Numbered from the stretch's first letter, positions 1 through 12,479 are shown. The stretch: DNA of 64,000 nt from Lateolabrax maculatus (GCA_031216445.1 CM062200.1:3485501-3549500), one strand, 5' to 3'. Translations and numbers: made by a program. Notes: a model not told the origin generated them from the letters alone.

Positions 1-399
1 CTATTCACAGTCATGTATTCTCATTTTAAAATATGTTACACCTCATTTAGCAAACTTGAACACAGTAACAGTGCACAGCAAGAGGACTCTACTGAAGAGG
101 GAAAATTTAAAAACGAGAAACAAAGAGATGGGACACGTGACCAGAATATTGAAGTTTATAAAATGAGATTAGAACAAAGCTCTGCCTTACCAAACCCCCA
201 GGCTTCAGCTGCATCTAATATTTCACACCTGGCTCTAGTTTATAATACCAATTACTGAATAGCATTATGTTAATGACTTGTACTGTACTGTACATGGCCC
301 ACAGTACAAGTTACCCCTGCACGGCAGCAGTACATATTGAACAATGCTAACAATACCTTATGAGGACTGTTTGTACTCCAGTGGAAGCTAGATTTAAAG
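1..399. other. Unique AT-rich DNA, no gene seen
   Basis: No codon-like or splice-flanked open frame is visible. The only structure is a short perfect inverted repeat at 276-311, listed separately. Confidence 0.6.
276..311. repeat. Perfect 11-bp inverted repeat
   Basis: ACTTGTACTGT at 276-286 is matched by its exact reverse complement at 301-311, with a 14-base spacer. The left arm is followed by a second ACTGTAC, so alternative pairings exist. It could form a small hairpin in RNA or DNA. No function can be assigned. Confidence 0.8.
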
Positions 400-590
400 T
401 AGCTTCGAAGCTGTTTTTGTCTGGCGGACGGGATGATCCGGGTGGAAACTGACTCGGTGCCAGTGCTTGGCTATTTTGATTGACACTTGGAAAACTCAAG
501 CGCCTCTAATGCCATGAGCGTGTGCAGCAGAAAACCTCCTGCGTGAAAGAAAACAGCATTAAAATAACTTCCAACTTTATCATAAATGTT
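400..590. other. Candidate conserved non-coding block
   Basis: This stretch is less AT-rich than its flanks, is not repetitive, and contains TGATTGACA at 478-486, which fits the PBX/MEIS-PREP heterodimer consensus. Unique sequence with homeodomain-type sites in a gene-poor region is typical of developmental enhancers. Conservation is inferred, not seen. Confidence 0.25.
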
Positions 591-3449
591 TTTTTTTAAT
601 AATGCCTGACATTAAAGATTCTTTCACTAAATCCACATGTTGAATATGGCTTTGTTGAGGCTGCCTCTGCTTCATATTACTAACTGTACAGCACTATGAT
701 TGGCTGCGATTTTAATTAAAATTTTATTAAATTTAAGAATTTATTAACTGTTATGGACAGATGAATGGAAGCTGCTGTGGGCCGGCTGTGTGGATCACAA
801 AGTCAGTAGTGCCAGTATGACACAGACGCCAGCATTACAGTATGACCTTAACCGTCACACTGGAGTTCATTATTTCACAGTGTCAGTAGAGGCGAGCACA
901 TGTTGCATCTTCAGGTTTATTTGATCATAAATATACATTTTTCTGTGGTGAATTATAACACAAGTTGACAGAAAACAGAGGAGAGAGAGATGCAAAAAGG
1001 TCCCTGGCCAGACTTGAATCCCTAAGCCATCTGTTTGTATTTTCGTGTATGTATGTACCAGTAAGAAGATGTAAAGAGTAGTTAGTTACACTTTTGTTCT
1101 GATTACATGGATCAGTGATGAAGTAAGAGCTTAAGTGCTGCACCCTATTAAAAAGCTCTTACTATATTACCATGGGCGCCAGATATCATCATTCATTCTC
1201 TCTTCATCAAGCCTTGGTCTTTCCAGATCCTAGAGATCAAAGATCAAATTCAATTAAAATATCAATATATTTTCAGCCGTGTTGCCCAGCTATACAATTC
1301 TGGTGTAATGAGTCGTGGATTAGGAGTGTGTGATACCACAAAATTAGGTTTTGGTCTGATTCCAAATACAAATACTTTTTATCATCAAGTGATGCTCCTT
1401 GAACGTGATCTAACATCACACTCGAGCACTTTGTTTGAAAAGAATCTCAACTCTTTGTTCGAATAAACATAGAAGACAGAGACTGATCACTTTTCTTGTA
1501 TCTGTCCTATTGATGCCAGATACAACAAGTGTTTTCATACTCTAAGTATTGATTCCCCCACCTCTACCATAAACCTACTGTAATATGCACACAGGTGCTG
1601 TGGACTCAGATGTTTTCTTGTTAGTTATGTCACATGCTGCACTACTTCTCCACTGATTTTTATTTTATTTTCTACCGGAGACAGTTGATGCATTTGATGA
1701 AAAATAAATGTGACTCCTTTGGAACTGCTACAGTATGTTTATTCAGGGTCGAGCTTCCTGTGACCTCTAAGTCAATGTTTCCCTTCAGGGACTTCACCCC
1801 TATACTTTATGGATCATCAGACCCACAACTCATTATTTTAATAATTCATGGGCTATAGCATGTAAATGATGAGCGATGTAAGTCACCCTGGATGAATCTG
1901 GTGCTGTGATGAATAATGTAGACTGCAGCAGGATCCCTGGACACCGGACACAGCTCTCCCTCTGCTCCCTCCTCCCCCTTTCATGTTCAGCCCGCCTTTC
2001 ATCCATTCCTCCTTTTTACTCTGACTTTATGCATCATCACGCTCCTCTTCCTGCCCTCTTTCTCTTTGTCTCCAGTTGTTATTTGCTCTCTGTCTCACTA
2101 TCATCCATTTCAACTTTTCACTAGGTCTGTGTGCTCCTCTTCTTCTAGCTTTCTCTCTCCCCATCCCTCCCCCCTGACCCCTTTCTTTCACCCCCCCCCC
2201 TTTTTGTTCGTCTGTGAAAGCATTAAGAAATTATTCACAGTGATTTTTCCCCTGCCTGGGCTTGAGCTGAGTGCTTGGCTGACTCGTGAGGAGCACCAAG
2301 GTCAGCCACTGTGGTTGCTGTACTTCTCCTGAGTACATCTCACCCATTACCTCCTACATACATCCATGTAGGAAAATTTCTCGCCTCCATGGCCTGGAGA
2401 AAGCGCACTGCAACACAGGCATGGCTGTTTGCTTGCTGTCATTGTCACTTGCATTATATATAGCAGCACTTTGGCCAGCGTCAACTTTAGCCCCCACTCC
2501 TCCGTGAAGATATAAAGGGTTGGTTCGAAAAAAGTCACATCCAAAATGTGAACATTAGGAGTCGGGTGCATCGAGATAAACACTCCAGTGGAGTGGTGCT
2601 CATTGTCCAGTTGGGTGCCATTAAAACATTGCAGAGGAAAAGGGCGCAATGAGATGACCTGAAAGAGCGGCAGTCAAAATGTGATGGAAATATGAGATTT
2701 CTGTTTATTTCATGTATTAATCTGAGTAACGTTAGACAGCTGATGTTTTCACCTGCCACTATTTTTAGTCTCTTCAGTGGAGCAGAAGCTTCAGTGGATA
2801 CTTAAGTCGCATGCTTCATGTACCACATGTCATGATGTCTGTTTGCATTGCACTTTAAATTTTGCTTTTATCGGTACACCACCTTTCCAACCCCTGCCAA
2901 GCTCAAAATGTTTTTTTGCAATATTTCTTTTTTTATTAATGTTTTTAATGTTTAAATTGAAAATATCCATAAACAGATGGATATAAATGTACACAGATCC
3001 CAACCTATTCCAAATGATTGTATTTTTGTTAACTTATCAGGATGTGGTCAATGGCAGCTTTTGCTTGTTGTGCTCCTGTGTTAACTAATTCAAACCACTT
3101 AACAAACATCCAAACTGTGTTCAAATCTTATTTTGATTGATCATTTCCAAAGATACCAAATATGTCAGGCTGATTATGGAGAGATGTGCACATAATGATT
3201 CACAAGACATCTAAAATATTTCCATTTGGTGCAATAGCGCAGCTGTCAATAACACGGAGTCTTCACTCAGTGTCAGCGTCTGGGACAGCTCAAGCTGAGG
3301 GGAAGACGCGTCTCTGAACTGCTTGAACTAAAGGACATGAACTGACAGGCACGAGTGCCGATTCTGTGCCGACTGGAGGGTTTTAGTCTCAGATCAAAGA
3401 AATGTATCTGAGACAGGCAAATTGTGGCAAAGTCTTGTAATCTGCACCA
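591..3449. other. Gene-free DNA with a pyrimidine-rich section
   Basis: No supportable exon. From about 1950 to 2210 the plus strand is strongly pyrimidine-rich, with a C run near 2190-2202, which produces several meaningless overlapping open frames. The rest is ordinary AT-rich DNA. Confidence 0.6.
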
Positions 3450-3717
3450 GCCCAGAGGGGTCGCAAAATAAATCTGACGGGTCACAAGAGGATTAATAGG
3501 ATGGGAAACATTTATGCTACACATAAATTATAGATATTTGTTCAGATGTTCCTCTAATCTTTTTTATTTTCACATGTATTACTGGCTAATTTCACCTCTT
3601 CAGGCACATAAATCTACAAACTATATCTAGTTTGTAGATTTATGTAACTGGTGTACACATCAAGTAGATATTGCTTTGTTTCAAGGGGTCACAAGCCAGT
3701 TAGCTTGGGAACTACTT
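3450..3717. mobile_element. Decayed hAT-like miniature element
   Basis: The left part carries AGAGGGGTCGC and a following GGGTCACAAGAGGATTAAT. The right part ends in AAGGGGTCACAAGCC followed by TTGGGAACTACTT. This matches my recollection of fish and mammalian hAT (Charlie-like) miniature elements, whose ends read like GTGGTTCCCAACC and a GGGGTC block. A second copy starts at 19675 with CAGTGGTTCCCAGCC. The left terminal repeat here seems lost. A perfect 18-bp hairpin lies inside (3606-3645). Confidence 0.5.
3606..3645. repeat. Perfect 18-bp hairpin, 4-base loop
   Basis: ACATAAATCTACAAACTA at 3606-3623 is followed by TATC and then its exact reverse complement at 3628-3645. An 18-bp perfect stem with a 4-base loop is unlikely by chance in 64 kb and suggests a recent inverted duplication or a palindrome-forming replication error inside the old element. 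Confidence 0.95.
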
Positions 3718-3759
3718 GCATGAACCAGTATGCAGAGAAGAAACCCTGTGTATAACGAT

Positions 3760-4030
3760 TAGGGTTGGTTAGGGTTAATTTAAAAATGTTTAATACTGGT
3801 GCTGTTAAAATACCAAAACCCAACTTTTTTTCAATACCTTAGTTAAAGAAATATAAACTTATGTAACCTTGCCCAAAATTGAATGGTTTAAAAGTGGCAC
3901 AATTTGGTTTTAAATGAAAGAATAAGTAAACAAGATTAGGAATCTGTCTGGACATAGTTTTCAATACTGTTTTGCTACAGACACATTTTGGTTTGTACCA
4001 AAAACTACTGAGGTTCAATAACCAGGCCTA
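3760..4030. mobile_element. Miniature inverted-repeat element, copy 1
   Basis: It starts with TAGGGTTGG and ends with CCAGGCCTA, whose reverse complement is TAGGCCTGG, so the ends form a short imperfect terminal inverted repeat. The right half shares AAGTAAACAAGATTAGGAAT, GACACATTT and CTGAGGTTCAATAACC with the element at 5638-5932. It is non-coding and presumably non-autonomous. The family name is not certain. Confidence 0.55.
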
Positions 4031-4605
4031 ATTATAGTGATTTTAAATTTTAGTCAACTGCAGAGTTAAAAAATTGGAGCTGGGTCATAGTTGTCTTTTT
4101 CCAATTAGTTAAAGCCCCCTTTTATTATGTAGGTTTACTTTAATAACTTGACTTTAATATACTTTCTCTGATTTGATCCCAAGATTAACAGACTTGCATT
4201 TGTGTACTGGAAAAAAAATATTACCCTTCGAAATGATTGATTGGGCTGATCTTATCAGCCACCTTTTCAATATTGTGAAGAGATAAAATCAGCAGACTGA
4301 CTGAACAGGGCTTCTCTCTTTTGGTTACTTTTTATTTATTACTTCAACAGAGTCGAATATTGCCTTTACTATTAAAGTCAATAAATCCTAAAAGCCTGTC
4401 CAAATCCAGATAATTTGTAGTTGTGGGCAGCGTGTGCCTGAATACGAATGGCACTGCAGACCAAAGGTGCTGTTGCCTTAAAAGCGCCATATGTTCAATT
4501 ATAAATGTATGTGCATCACCACAACTGCAACACTTAGCCAGAACCGCAGCACTCGCCCCGTCCCCTATGGGAAGGTAGATGGAGTGGGACGGAGTAGAGA
4601 GGGCC
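4031..4605. other. Unique DNA, no gene seen
   Basis: A 7-bp inverted repeat (GGCTGAT / ATCAGCC, 4244-4260) is the only structure noted. No exon signals. Confidence 0.55.
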
Positions 4606-4640
4606 ATGTATGTATGTATGTATGTATGTATGTATGTATG
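4606..4640. repeat. (ATGT)n microsatellite
   Basis: About 35 bases of near-perfect tetranucleotide repeat bordering the GC-richer block that follows. Confidence 0.95.
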
Positions 4641-4659
4641 ACATTGATCTAAAGCAGGA

Positions 4660-5200
4660 TGGGGGCTGGGTGTGAGAGTGAAAGACTCCCGGCTATTAGC
4701 CACGCCACGACAGAGACACGGGGAATGGCGGGGAGACGATTAGCTGACAATGAGAAGACGAGCGGCCCGTCCATCTGCCCGGCATACATCATGCAGACAG
4801 GCCTCGGCCCTACAGCTTCCATCTGCGGTCCCATTAGGGAATCAGCCCTCAGTCATATTTCTCAGATGTGGATTGAGCAGATCAATGAAACGAGATGGAC
4901 CGGCTGCCAGCAGGCCACTTGCGTCTGAGTGGGGCCATCGCGTCTCTCCTCGTCCGCTGTGTTGCGGTCCCGGGGACGGCCTTGCCTCAGCACTTTGCCA
5001 GAGGAGCGAGGAGGGTGAGGGCACGGATGATGAGTCACTTCCACAAGTTGTTTATTGATCAGCTGTGGGGCATTATATCTCACTGCTCGTTAAGTGTGCC
5101 GTCTACCCGTCTGCTCTGCTCATTTGCATGGAAATGATTATCTTTGATACTGACAGATTTCCTGCTGTCTAATCGGTTATTGTGGTGTCAAAAGAAAGAA
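4660..5200. other. Candidate conserved non-coding / enhancer block
   Basis: This is the most GC-rich unique stretch in the first 20 kb. Open frames occur on both strands, which reflects composition; none resembles a known protein. It holds an exact octamer ATTTGCAT (5122-5129, POU site), short AT-rich homeodomain-like cores such as CATTAGGG and GATTAGCTG, and no repeat signature. It looks like a vertebrate conserved non-coding element, perhaps two adjacent ones. An unrecognised coding exon cannot be wholly excluded. Confidence 0.35.
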
Positions 5201-5637
5201 ATGAAGCGCAGAACAAGGGATCAGGGGTTTTAGCATCTGTCAATTGGGCAGGTACATCATTTATTCTATTCCAAATTGGTTTTGGTTCGCTGGAGATAAC
5301 ATTTTCCTCTGGCTGATGTGGGAAAGTGAATTAATCTCAGGCAGAGTATGGAGAGATTTTATTCCAAGAAATATGTGTGCGGGTGTGTGTGTGCATACAG
5401 AGTTGCGTGCTGCCTATTAAAATTCCACATGAACAGCCACACACTGCAGCACTATCACAATCTGCTCAGTCTCTCTTTGTGGCATTTGCACATTTCCTCA
5501 GAGATTAACCATTTGTTTAGAAAAGCAAATCCCTGGAGGAGAGTGAGAGGGGACATATGCAAAATTGAAAAGCTGTCCTTACAAACCAAATAACACGAAT
5601 GGAAAAAGAAGAGATCGCTTAAAATGAGTCATTACTA
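5201..5637. other. Unique DNA, no gene seen
   Basis: Short imperfect (GT)n near 5377-5394. No exon or repeat family recognised. Confidence 0.5.
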
Positions 5638-5932
5638 ATGCTGATACGAAACAAGAGTTTTGGTACCGATATTTTACAAAAATACAAGCATGTTTTGGTT
5701 TTTGAAGAAGCCAAAGTTCTCATATGGTGAACTAACGTACAATAACTTTGCCTTAATAAAATGTTCTAAAATTGGCAATCATAAAATATCTGATCAAAAA
5801 ATAAAGTAAACAAGACTAAGAATCTGACCAGACATTCGATGCCAGCTTTCGGTACAGGTTTTTAATAGTCGGTATTCTGACACATTTCAGTCTGCATCAT
5901 AAAAAGTATTGAGGTCCATTACCACAGCCCTA
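5638..5932. mobile_element. Miniature inverted-repeat element, copy 2
   Basis: It is related to 3760-4030: both share AAGTAAACAAGA(T/C)TA, a GAATCTG...AGACAT-like block, GACACATTT and a terminal TTGAGGTCCATTACC-type block. It ends with CACAGCCCTA, the reverse complement of a TAGGGCTGTG terminus. The left end is degraded (about 5638). The two copies lie about 1.6 kb apart in the same orientation. Confidence 0.5.
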
Positions 5933-7301
5933 AACATGTGTAGGCATTTCTTTAATGCTGAAAAGACCATTTATCTTTACTTTGTGTTCAACTCCCAAAG
6001 CAGCCATAGTTTACGTCATGGTGCGGCAGGCAGGCAGTGGGTAATGTTCAATCATCTGCACCGGGGTAGAGCGTCTAAACACGTGCCCTCTTTTTAACGC
6101 TTCGCTTCCCACGGATCTTTGCCTTCAGTCACTTCTGTAGACTTTGCTTAGTGCGTGCTTTCCCTGAGGAACACATTCGACATCCGCAGCCGCACGGTGT
6201 AACTGAGGTTTGACAGTGCATGTGTCCTGCAGCTTAACAAGGCCGGGATCCCTGTCGGCACAATGCCGGCACAACTCACGAGACATGTTAGACATGTTGT
6301 TTTCCCACATAAACACAGCAGAGACGTGGAGATAACATGTACCAGAGCTAACATGGGGGTTACGGTCTAAAAACAAAACTGTATTTAATGAAAAATGCCA
6401 AAACATGTCTACTTACACTGCAGCAAGCGCCTGTGCTAATAGCTTAAACACTGGTTTGATTCAGAGCCAGTTTCATTCTCATTTAGGTGCATGTGAGGGA
6501 GAAATGGAGTGATAAGAACTGAATGGGCTGATGTTTTACAGTCTACCGTTGGCTGGCAAGAAGGTGCTGCTTTGCCAAGTGTTATTACAACAGTAATAAA
6601 TGTTTTATTGGCTATATATGTCGAGACAGTGTGTTCAAAAGTGGGCCTGAAATCCTGCAATCCTCCTTCACTGGCTCCATTTCAGAGACAACTGAAGTGC
6701 GGTGTTACGTCCTATTTCCAGTTAAGGCCAATGCATACACACAACGTACTGATTCCGTTGGCAAAGTAATCCCAAGGACCGCTTTCTGTGATTCATTTCA
6801 GCTTAATTAAACATTAATACAAGTTCTGAACTAGAATTCTGGCTGAATAAAATATCAGTTTCAACATCAAGAAGCAAAGGAAGAAATAAGACAATGAGAC
6901 ATGAGGCATCTGTATGTGTGTGTGGATATAAGAGAAGGAAAAGAAAGAAAAGACATCCTGATTGTATTTGACCTGTAGTATGTGTTGTCTAGACAAAGTC
7001 AGCAGTGATACGTGATGTGTGACTGTGTAAACAACAACTCTCCTCTCAGTCTGACAGATCAGACAATCGACAGAAAAATCTAAAACGGTTTCAGCAACAA
7101 CGTTTTATCAAATAAAAATGTCAAGCTGCTCTTTTCTGTTTTTATATAACTAGTAAATATAGTAATATAATATAAGTAAATATAATACCTTTCAGTTTTT
7201 GATTGTTGCTCAAACAAAACAAGGGATTTGAAGTGATGAGTTTAGGCTCCGGGAAACTGTGATGGGCATTTTCTTTTTACTATTTTGTGAAATTTGATTT
7301 A
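5933..7301. other. Gene-free DNA
   Basis: Moderately GC-rich unique sequence at 6100-6370 and 6500-6780 gives short open frames without similarity that I recognise or splice context. The remainder is AT-rich. It may include unrecognised old repeat. Confidence 0.5.
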
Positions 7302-7593
7302 TTAAAGGGCAACTCCACCCATTGTCCACATAAAGGTCAGTTTATTTGTCACGGGGGATACTTACAGAGCCTGTGAACACAGTTTCATGGTCTGTTCTGT
7401 GGCTCTGGAGGAGCTCAGCCAATCTGAGAAAAAAATAGTTATGTGCATTGTGGGAAATAAAGGATCCAGTGTTTTTGGAGATTAGCCTATCTTTCCCTCT
7501 GCTGCTTCGGTTTGGACCATTCACTGTTTAATATCTCACAAGCCCATACCTTCATGGAAGTATGGTGCTGAAATTCCGCAGTACCACTTTAAT
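7302..7593. mobile_element. Putative miniature inverted-repeat element
   Basis: It begins TTAAAGGGCAACTCC and ends GTACCACTTTAA. The reverse complement of the end is TTAAAGTGGTAC, so the first bases form an imperfect terminal inverted repeat. The length of about 290 bases and lack of a credible reading frame suit a non-autonomous DNA transposon. Confidence 0.4.
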
Positions 7594-7645
7594 CAAAAGT
7601 TAATAATCAGAAGATTAATCAATAATGAAAATAATCATAGGCAGT
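7594..7645 (-). mobile_element. End fragment of GCTGCAACTAAC-type hAT element
   Basis: AGATTAATCAATAATGAAAATAATC followed by a degraded terminus is the reverse complement of the left end of the family also seen at 33850, 56035, 58735 and 63640. It directly abuts the element at 7302-7593. Confidence 0.45.
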
Positions 7646-8680
7646 CTTACTAGATAGATAGCTAGTACTGAAAGACTTTTCATCTCATCTGCCCATCCCC
7701 CTCGCTCTCCTTTTCCTCCCCCCTCCTCCTCTGTCATCCTGTCCTCTCAGACCCATTATGTTATTTTTTCATGCGCTGCTGTAGTTGCCATCTTTCATAT
7801 TAAAGGCTTTTAACCCGGAGCGCCGCTGACACTAACAGAGAAGGAGCCTGGCAGCTTGGTGCCAGGCCCACACACCTTTTTAAGCATCCTCAGAGCTCCG
7901 TCTGAGCGTATATGTGCATGTGTGTCCAAACCCGTGTTAATGAAAGTGTGATTTAGTGTGAATGTGTGTACCGCCGTGTGTGGTCAGATTTACAGCATTG
8001 GATTTTATGTGTGTGTGAGTTAGTCAATGAAGGAATGGGTGCGAGGCATTGGAAGGAAAACATAAAGTTTGATTCAGGCTATGTATACACGCCACTTACA
8101 TCACACTAAATAAATAAATAATGCTTGTGGCCTGTACAGCATGAAAAAAGCCTGTCACTGGTCATAAAATATCCATGTGCATGACCCCGACTTGAGTGGA
8201 CAGTATTTAGCAATACTGGTCACCCCTGAAATGTTTGTAGGGCTTCTGCTTGTACACAGAAGCCAAAAAAAAGTAATTATTCACACGACAGGGCATATTT
8301 AATTAGATTACTATGAAATGTTTGCTTCCCCTACTGCCAACTTCCTCCTGTCCGATTATCTATTAATGAATATACAGTAGCTGTGAGGATTGTTGTTGTC
8401 TCCTCAGTTGAAATGTTGTACATTTTATGTGACTTTCTGCCGGCTTTGTTCTGTTCCCTGCTGAATTTTCAGTATATTGCTTACACAGCTTGCAGCACCT
8501 GTGCCACTAAATTCAACTGTAAGTGTCTAGATAATAATGACTGAGTTGACTTCACAGCGAGTTTTCCTGACTGAAGTAATTCTCAAGCTAGGCAAGTAAA
8601 GCCCACTAAGTAGGCAGCCAATTAAACTGGTTTCATCACATAGCAACTCCTTGTTAGGCTGCTTTTTTTACAACAGAAAT
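7646..8680. other. Gene-free DNA with one enhancer-like block
   Basis: The section 7785-7900 is unique, GC-richer and non-repetitive, with features of a conserved non-coding element. (TG)-rich scraps occur at 7910-8010. No exon is supported. Confidence 0.45.
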
Positions 8681-9360
8681 GAGAGCCCGACGGATACATG
8701 ATTTTTGAGACCGAAATCATTTTAAGAGGGGAAAAATTCCCTGATTATTGATTTTTTTTTTTTTTTTGGAGCTGGAATGAAAAAAAGACCCTTTCTATGT
8801 GGATTGAGCATGTATTTTGCACCAATATGACTATGCAAAGGTAGGCTGCTAAATAGCTAAATAAACATCAGTATCTAATGTTCAGTATCAGTCCATTGCT
8901 GACCGTTTCCATAAAGAATAAATAACAATGAATAAATAAATAAAACTTTCAACTGTGGAACACATTTAAATTTTAACTTTTGTAAATGCAAAGACTTGAA
9001 TTGTTTGGTTGGAGGAAATCCAAACTGCGGTTTCTGAACATAACCCTCTGAAATGTAGTTTTTAAAGTCATACAGCATTTCACTGAACAGCTTAACTTCA
9101 ATCAATCTGCTGTTTGTATTAATGGGATAATTGATTAAAGCTGACACATGTATTGTGTATGTTGATAAATCAAACACTCACCGCTCCATTCATTGTCATG
9201 GAAGCAGCTCCAGAATACACACTGCTCTGACGTTACAGACGGGGTTTTTGCTTTTCCTCTTGTCTCGACTGAGTTGTTTGTGTTCACAGATACTGTACAG
9301 ATCCTCCTCAGCCAGAGTTACAGCACACTGTGAATTTATATGTTGACTGATATTGTTGTT
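8681..9360. mobile_element. Non-autonomous DNA element (AGAGCCCGACCGATA type)
   Basis: GAGAGCCCGACGGATACATG then ATTTTTGAGACCGA at 8681-8713 matches the start I recall for a common percomorph element whose ends are rich in CGGCCGATA. The opposite end seems to be the TTGACTGATATTGTTG near 9343-9358. The T run at 8749-8767 and the TAAATAAATAAA stretch near 8930 are internal. The right boundary is uncertain. A related shorter copy is at 53778-54066. Confidence 0.4.
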
Positions 9361-10699
9361 GAAGCTCTATCTCATTGAAGTATGATATATAATATCACTG
9401 ATCTATTAACTCTCTAACAGATATTGTTTCTTCATAATAGAGAACCTTCTTATATGATAAAAATAGAAAAAATGAACCCGAATGTAAACTGTCTTCTCTT
9501 GCATGTTTTATATGAACTCTGTATTAGTTTAGGGCAGATTGTCTTCCACAGGAAATTAATTCTGCTACAGTATTAAACTGTCTTGAGATGCACCGATGAG
9601 ATATGATCCAGAATGACCAAAGAAATGACTCATAGATAACACATTACATAATGTAAGTTATTATGTACAGTAATGACAACAATAAACAGATGATATGAAT
9701 ATAAAGTTGAACAAAAACGTACATCGCATGTCAGAGAAAAATATGTTTGAGGAAATGGTTAAAGCAAAGCATTTTTTTTCGTTTCCTAAGAATAGAAAAA
9801 ACTTATAATAATCGAAACCCAGAGGGTTTACATCAAGGCCGGAGAAGAAAGTAGCTTCAGTCAGAGCCAGCTGCATCTTCATATGGATTCAGAGTGGAGC
9901 TCTTTGATGGGGTTTGCATTTTTTAAGATGTTCTCCATCAGAGGGCTTCGAATTCATCCCAAGGTTTAAGTTTGCTGCTGTAAAAAATAGAGTTACCCGA
10001 CTGAGTTTCACCAGAAAATGTCCTTTAAAGTTAAAGCGGCAGAGGGCGGGTGGGTGCTGAGCTGTGTATGAATATATACATGGAAACACACACACACACA
10101 CAGAGTTGTTGGCATGCTCCTCCTCTATTACGTAGATTGCATTTCTCATTCCCTTTCTGTGGCTGTCCTCGTGTGTCTCTCTGCCTGGCCTTTTCCTCCA
10201 GCTGTTGCTTTGATATTAGCTTCATGAAATCTGTGTGAACACCATAGACGTCAGTAATCTGCCCCACTGCAAGGGGTTCGTTCAGATAGTCTCTCTCATT
10301 CTCTTCTCATCTTCTCACAGTCTTTAATCCTCCCACTCTCAACAGAATACAAGAACTTTCAGTCATCACTCGCTCCTTTTTACTTGGAGCAAGTTGGGTG
10401 AAGGGATGTAATGTTTTTCATCATTTTCTGGGGACATCTGACTGTGTAGCCTTGATAAGGTTTCCTCCAGGTGACCTGATAGTCAGGCTCAATGTTTTGT
10501 CCTCTGCTTACCTATTTTGTATAGATCCTAAACTTACGCCAATCAGCATTAATTAGAATATTATATTAACTTAAATCAGCCCAAGAGCATCTGTTCTGAT
10601 TTTCAGTGTTTACACTCTGGTTTGTTTTCCTTTTTCAACCTTCATTTGTATGTCTGACTGTACTAAACTTTTTTTTTTTGTATGTTCTTGTATATGGCA
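9361..10699. other. Gene-free DNA
   Basis: It contains a short (AC)n run at 10085-10101 and a pyrimidine-rich section near 10285-10330. No exon, RNA gene or recognised repeat. Confidence 0.5.
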
Positions 10700-10870
10700 T
10701 CTGCACTCATTGTGACGCTACAGGAAAAGTCAGTCACGAGTCAGTTAACTTCATCCCCTGAGGAGCCCTGGAGCCTCGCCGCTAACGTGGCTAAAAACCA
10801 ACCACCGCCATCTGTTTTCAGAACAGTTGATGTTAATCAATGCCTGTGATTAATTGTTTCAGGGTTGTTC
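10700..10870. other. Possible conserved non-coding block
   Basis: This is unique, moderately GC-rich sequence containing GTTAATCAATG and GATTAATTG homeodomain-like cores beside an otherwise ordinary background. Inference only. Confidence 0.2.
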
Positions 10871-12479
10871 GGTCAAACAAAGGCTGTTTACAAATAAGAA
10901 ACCCCTCACTGGTCAGGAGACTTTACATAGATGTAACAGAATCGAAGTATTGATCTCCTCCACTGATGGCCGGGTGCAACTGCTTTCAATTTTGAATGTT
11001 AAATGTGATAATGAGTTGGATGCTTCAGACCTCATTATGGTATCGAGCATGAGTTAGGAGTGGAGAGATGATGAAGCTAAGCCAATGCAGTCTTCACTCA
11101 ATAAACTGAGACAAATAGAGCATGTCTTTAGGGAATGGCCATCATTGATTTTGTCTTGGTCTGCTTCTGGTGTGCCACTGATTTCAATTCATTTAACTTA
11201 AGATATGAATTAAAACTACTATTGATATGATAATAGAGTCTTATTTTTTGTTGATTAGAAGAACTGGACTGCAAAGTATCTTCAGCTTTTACAAAAAAAA
11301 GGAAATTCAAACTGCTGATGTGACTGAGATGAAAGATGAGACCTGAGGAACTCTGACTCACTGGACGCACATTTTAGTTAAGATGACGCTTTGCAGAGAC
11401 CGTAACAGACACATTCATAATTCACATGCACGTAATTGAGAAGGATCTGTTGCAGTGATATCAACCTTAAAGATGAAACTTACAGTAGTTGCCCAAGAGA
11501 GAAACATTTCCACATTAAAAAGTATTGAATGCTCAGCATTTAGAGGGAATATTTCTAAAATGTCATTAATCCAAAGGGATGAGTCAGATTGTTCCTGTGA
11601 ATACACTGGTTGAGTCAATGTGCTGCGGCAAGACCAGCAAAAATAATCATTTAGCTGTCAAGGATGATTACTGGCTATCATCAATATTATCATAATTAAT
11701 GTCACAACCATTATCAGTATGAAAATTATATTTTATGATTTAGAAAAATGTGTTCCAGCCAAAAAATAAAGTTCTCATTTTCTTTGTTGTTCCGAACACT
11801 GTCAAGAAGACACATGAGAACTCTGATTCAGACTAATGGAGTTGAAAATTGTGCTTTAGCGTCTTCCTCTGGTTAAAATGCCATAATTTGTCTGTAGCAG
11901 TAGTACAGAAAGTAATACTTCCATGAACTACTATTACTAGACTAGGCCCCAACAAATCTAAGAGACCAAAACAATGACTGGGAATCACTCATTTCTGTAT
12001 TCTTTAGAAACTCCCATGAAGCAACAGGATTAAGCAATACAGCCACACACATGAGTGTGGTATCTGATATATTTTAGATATGTGATAAAAAAATAAAAAA
12101 CAAGAGTAAAGCAATAACGTCCTCCTTGGGGTAACGTAGACTCAGAGCCCACAGGTGGATGCTGGGGTCTGAGGATCATAAGGATGCACAGGATATACTG
12201 GAACTAGCCTGCAGGCTTTGCTTCATTTAGTAAATATTCAAAGGTGGAACAACAACATAGTAGTTTTGACCCGTAAGACTTACAGTATTGTTGCATTTAC
12301 AGACAAATCCAGTGGCTGATTTATGTGTTGCGCACTGAAGCATAGTGGCAGAGTGGAACTGAACACAGTTAGACTGTGGAAGCAGAGATGTTTGGGTTAA
12401 ACTGTTGACTAACAGTCAGATAAATTAATGTATTCTGTGTGAATGGAGAAGTTCTTCGTGGCACAAAGCACTTGTCTGC
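10871..12479. other. Gene-free AT-rich DNA
   Basis: No splice-flanked open frame, RNA gene or clear repeat family was recognised. Confidence 0.5.

Noticed and set aside
3760..3780. GGTTAGGGTTA as an interstitial telomere
   Set aside because: Only about two units, and it coincides with the TAGGG terminus of a miniature element. The similar word at 61176 is also single.
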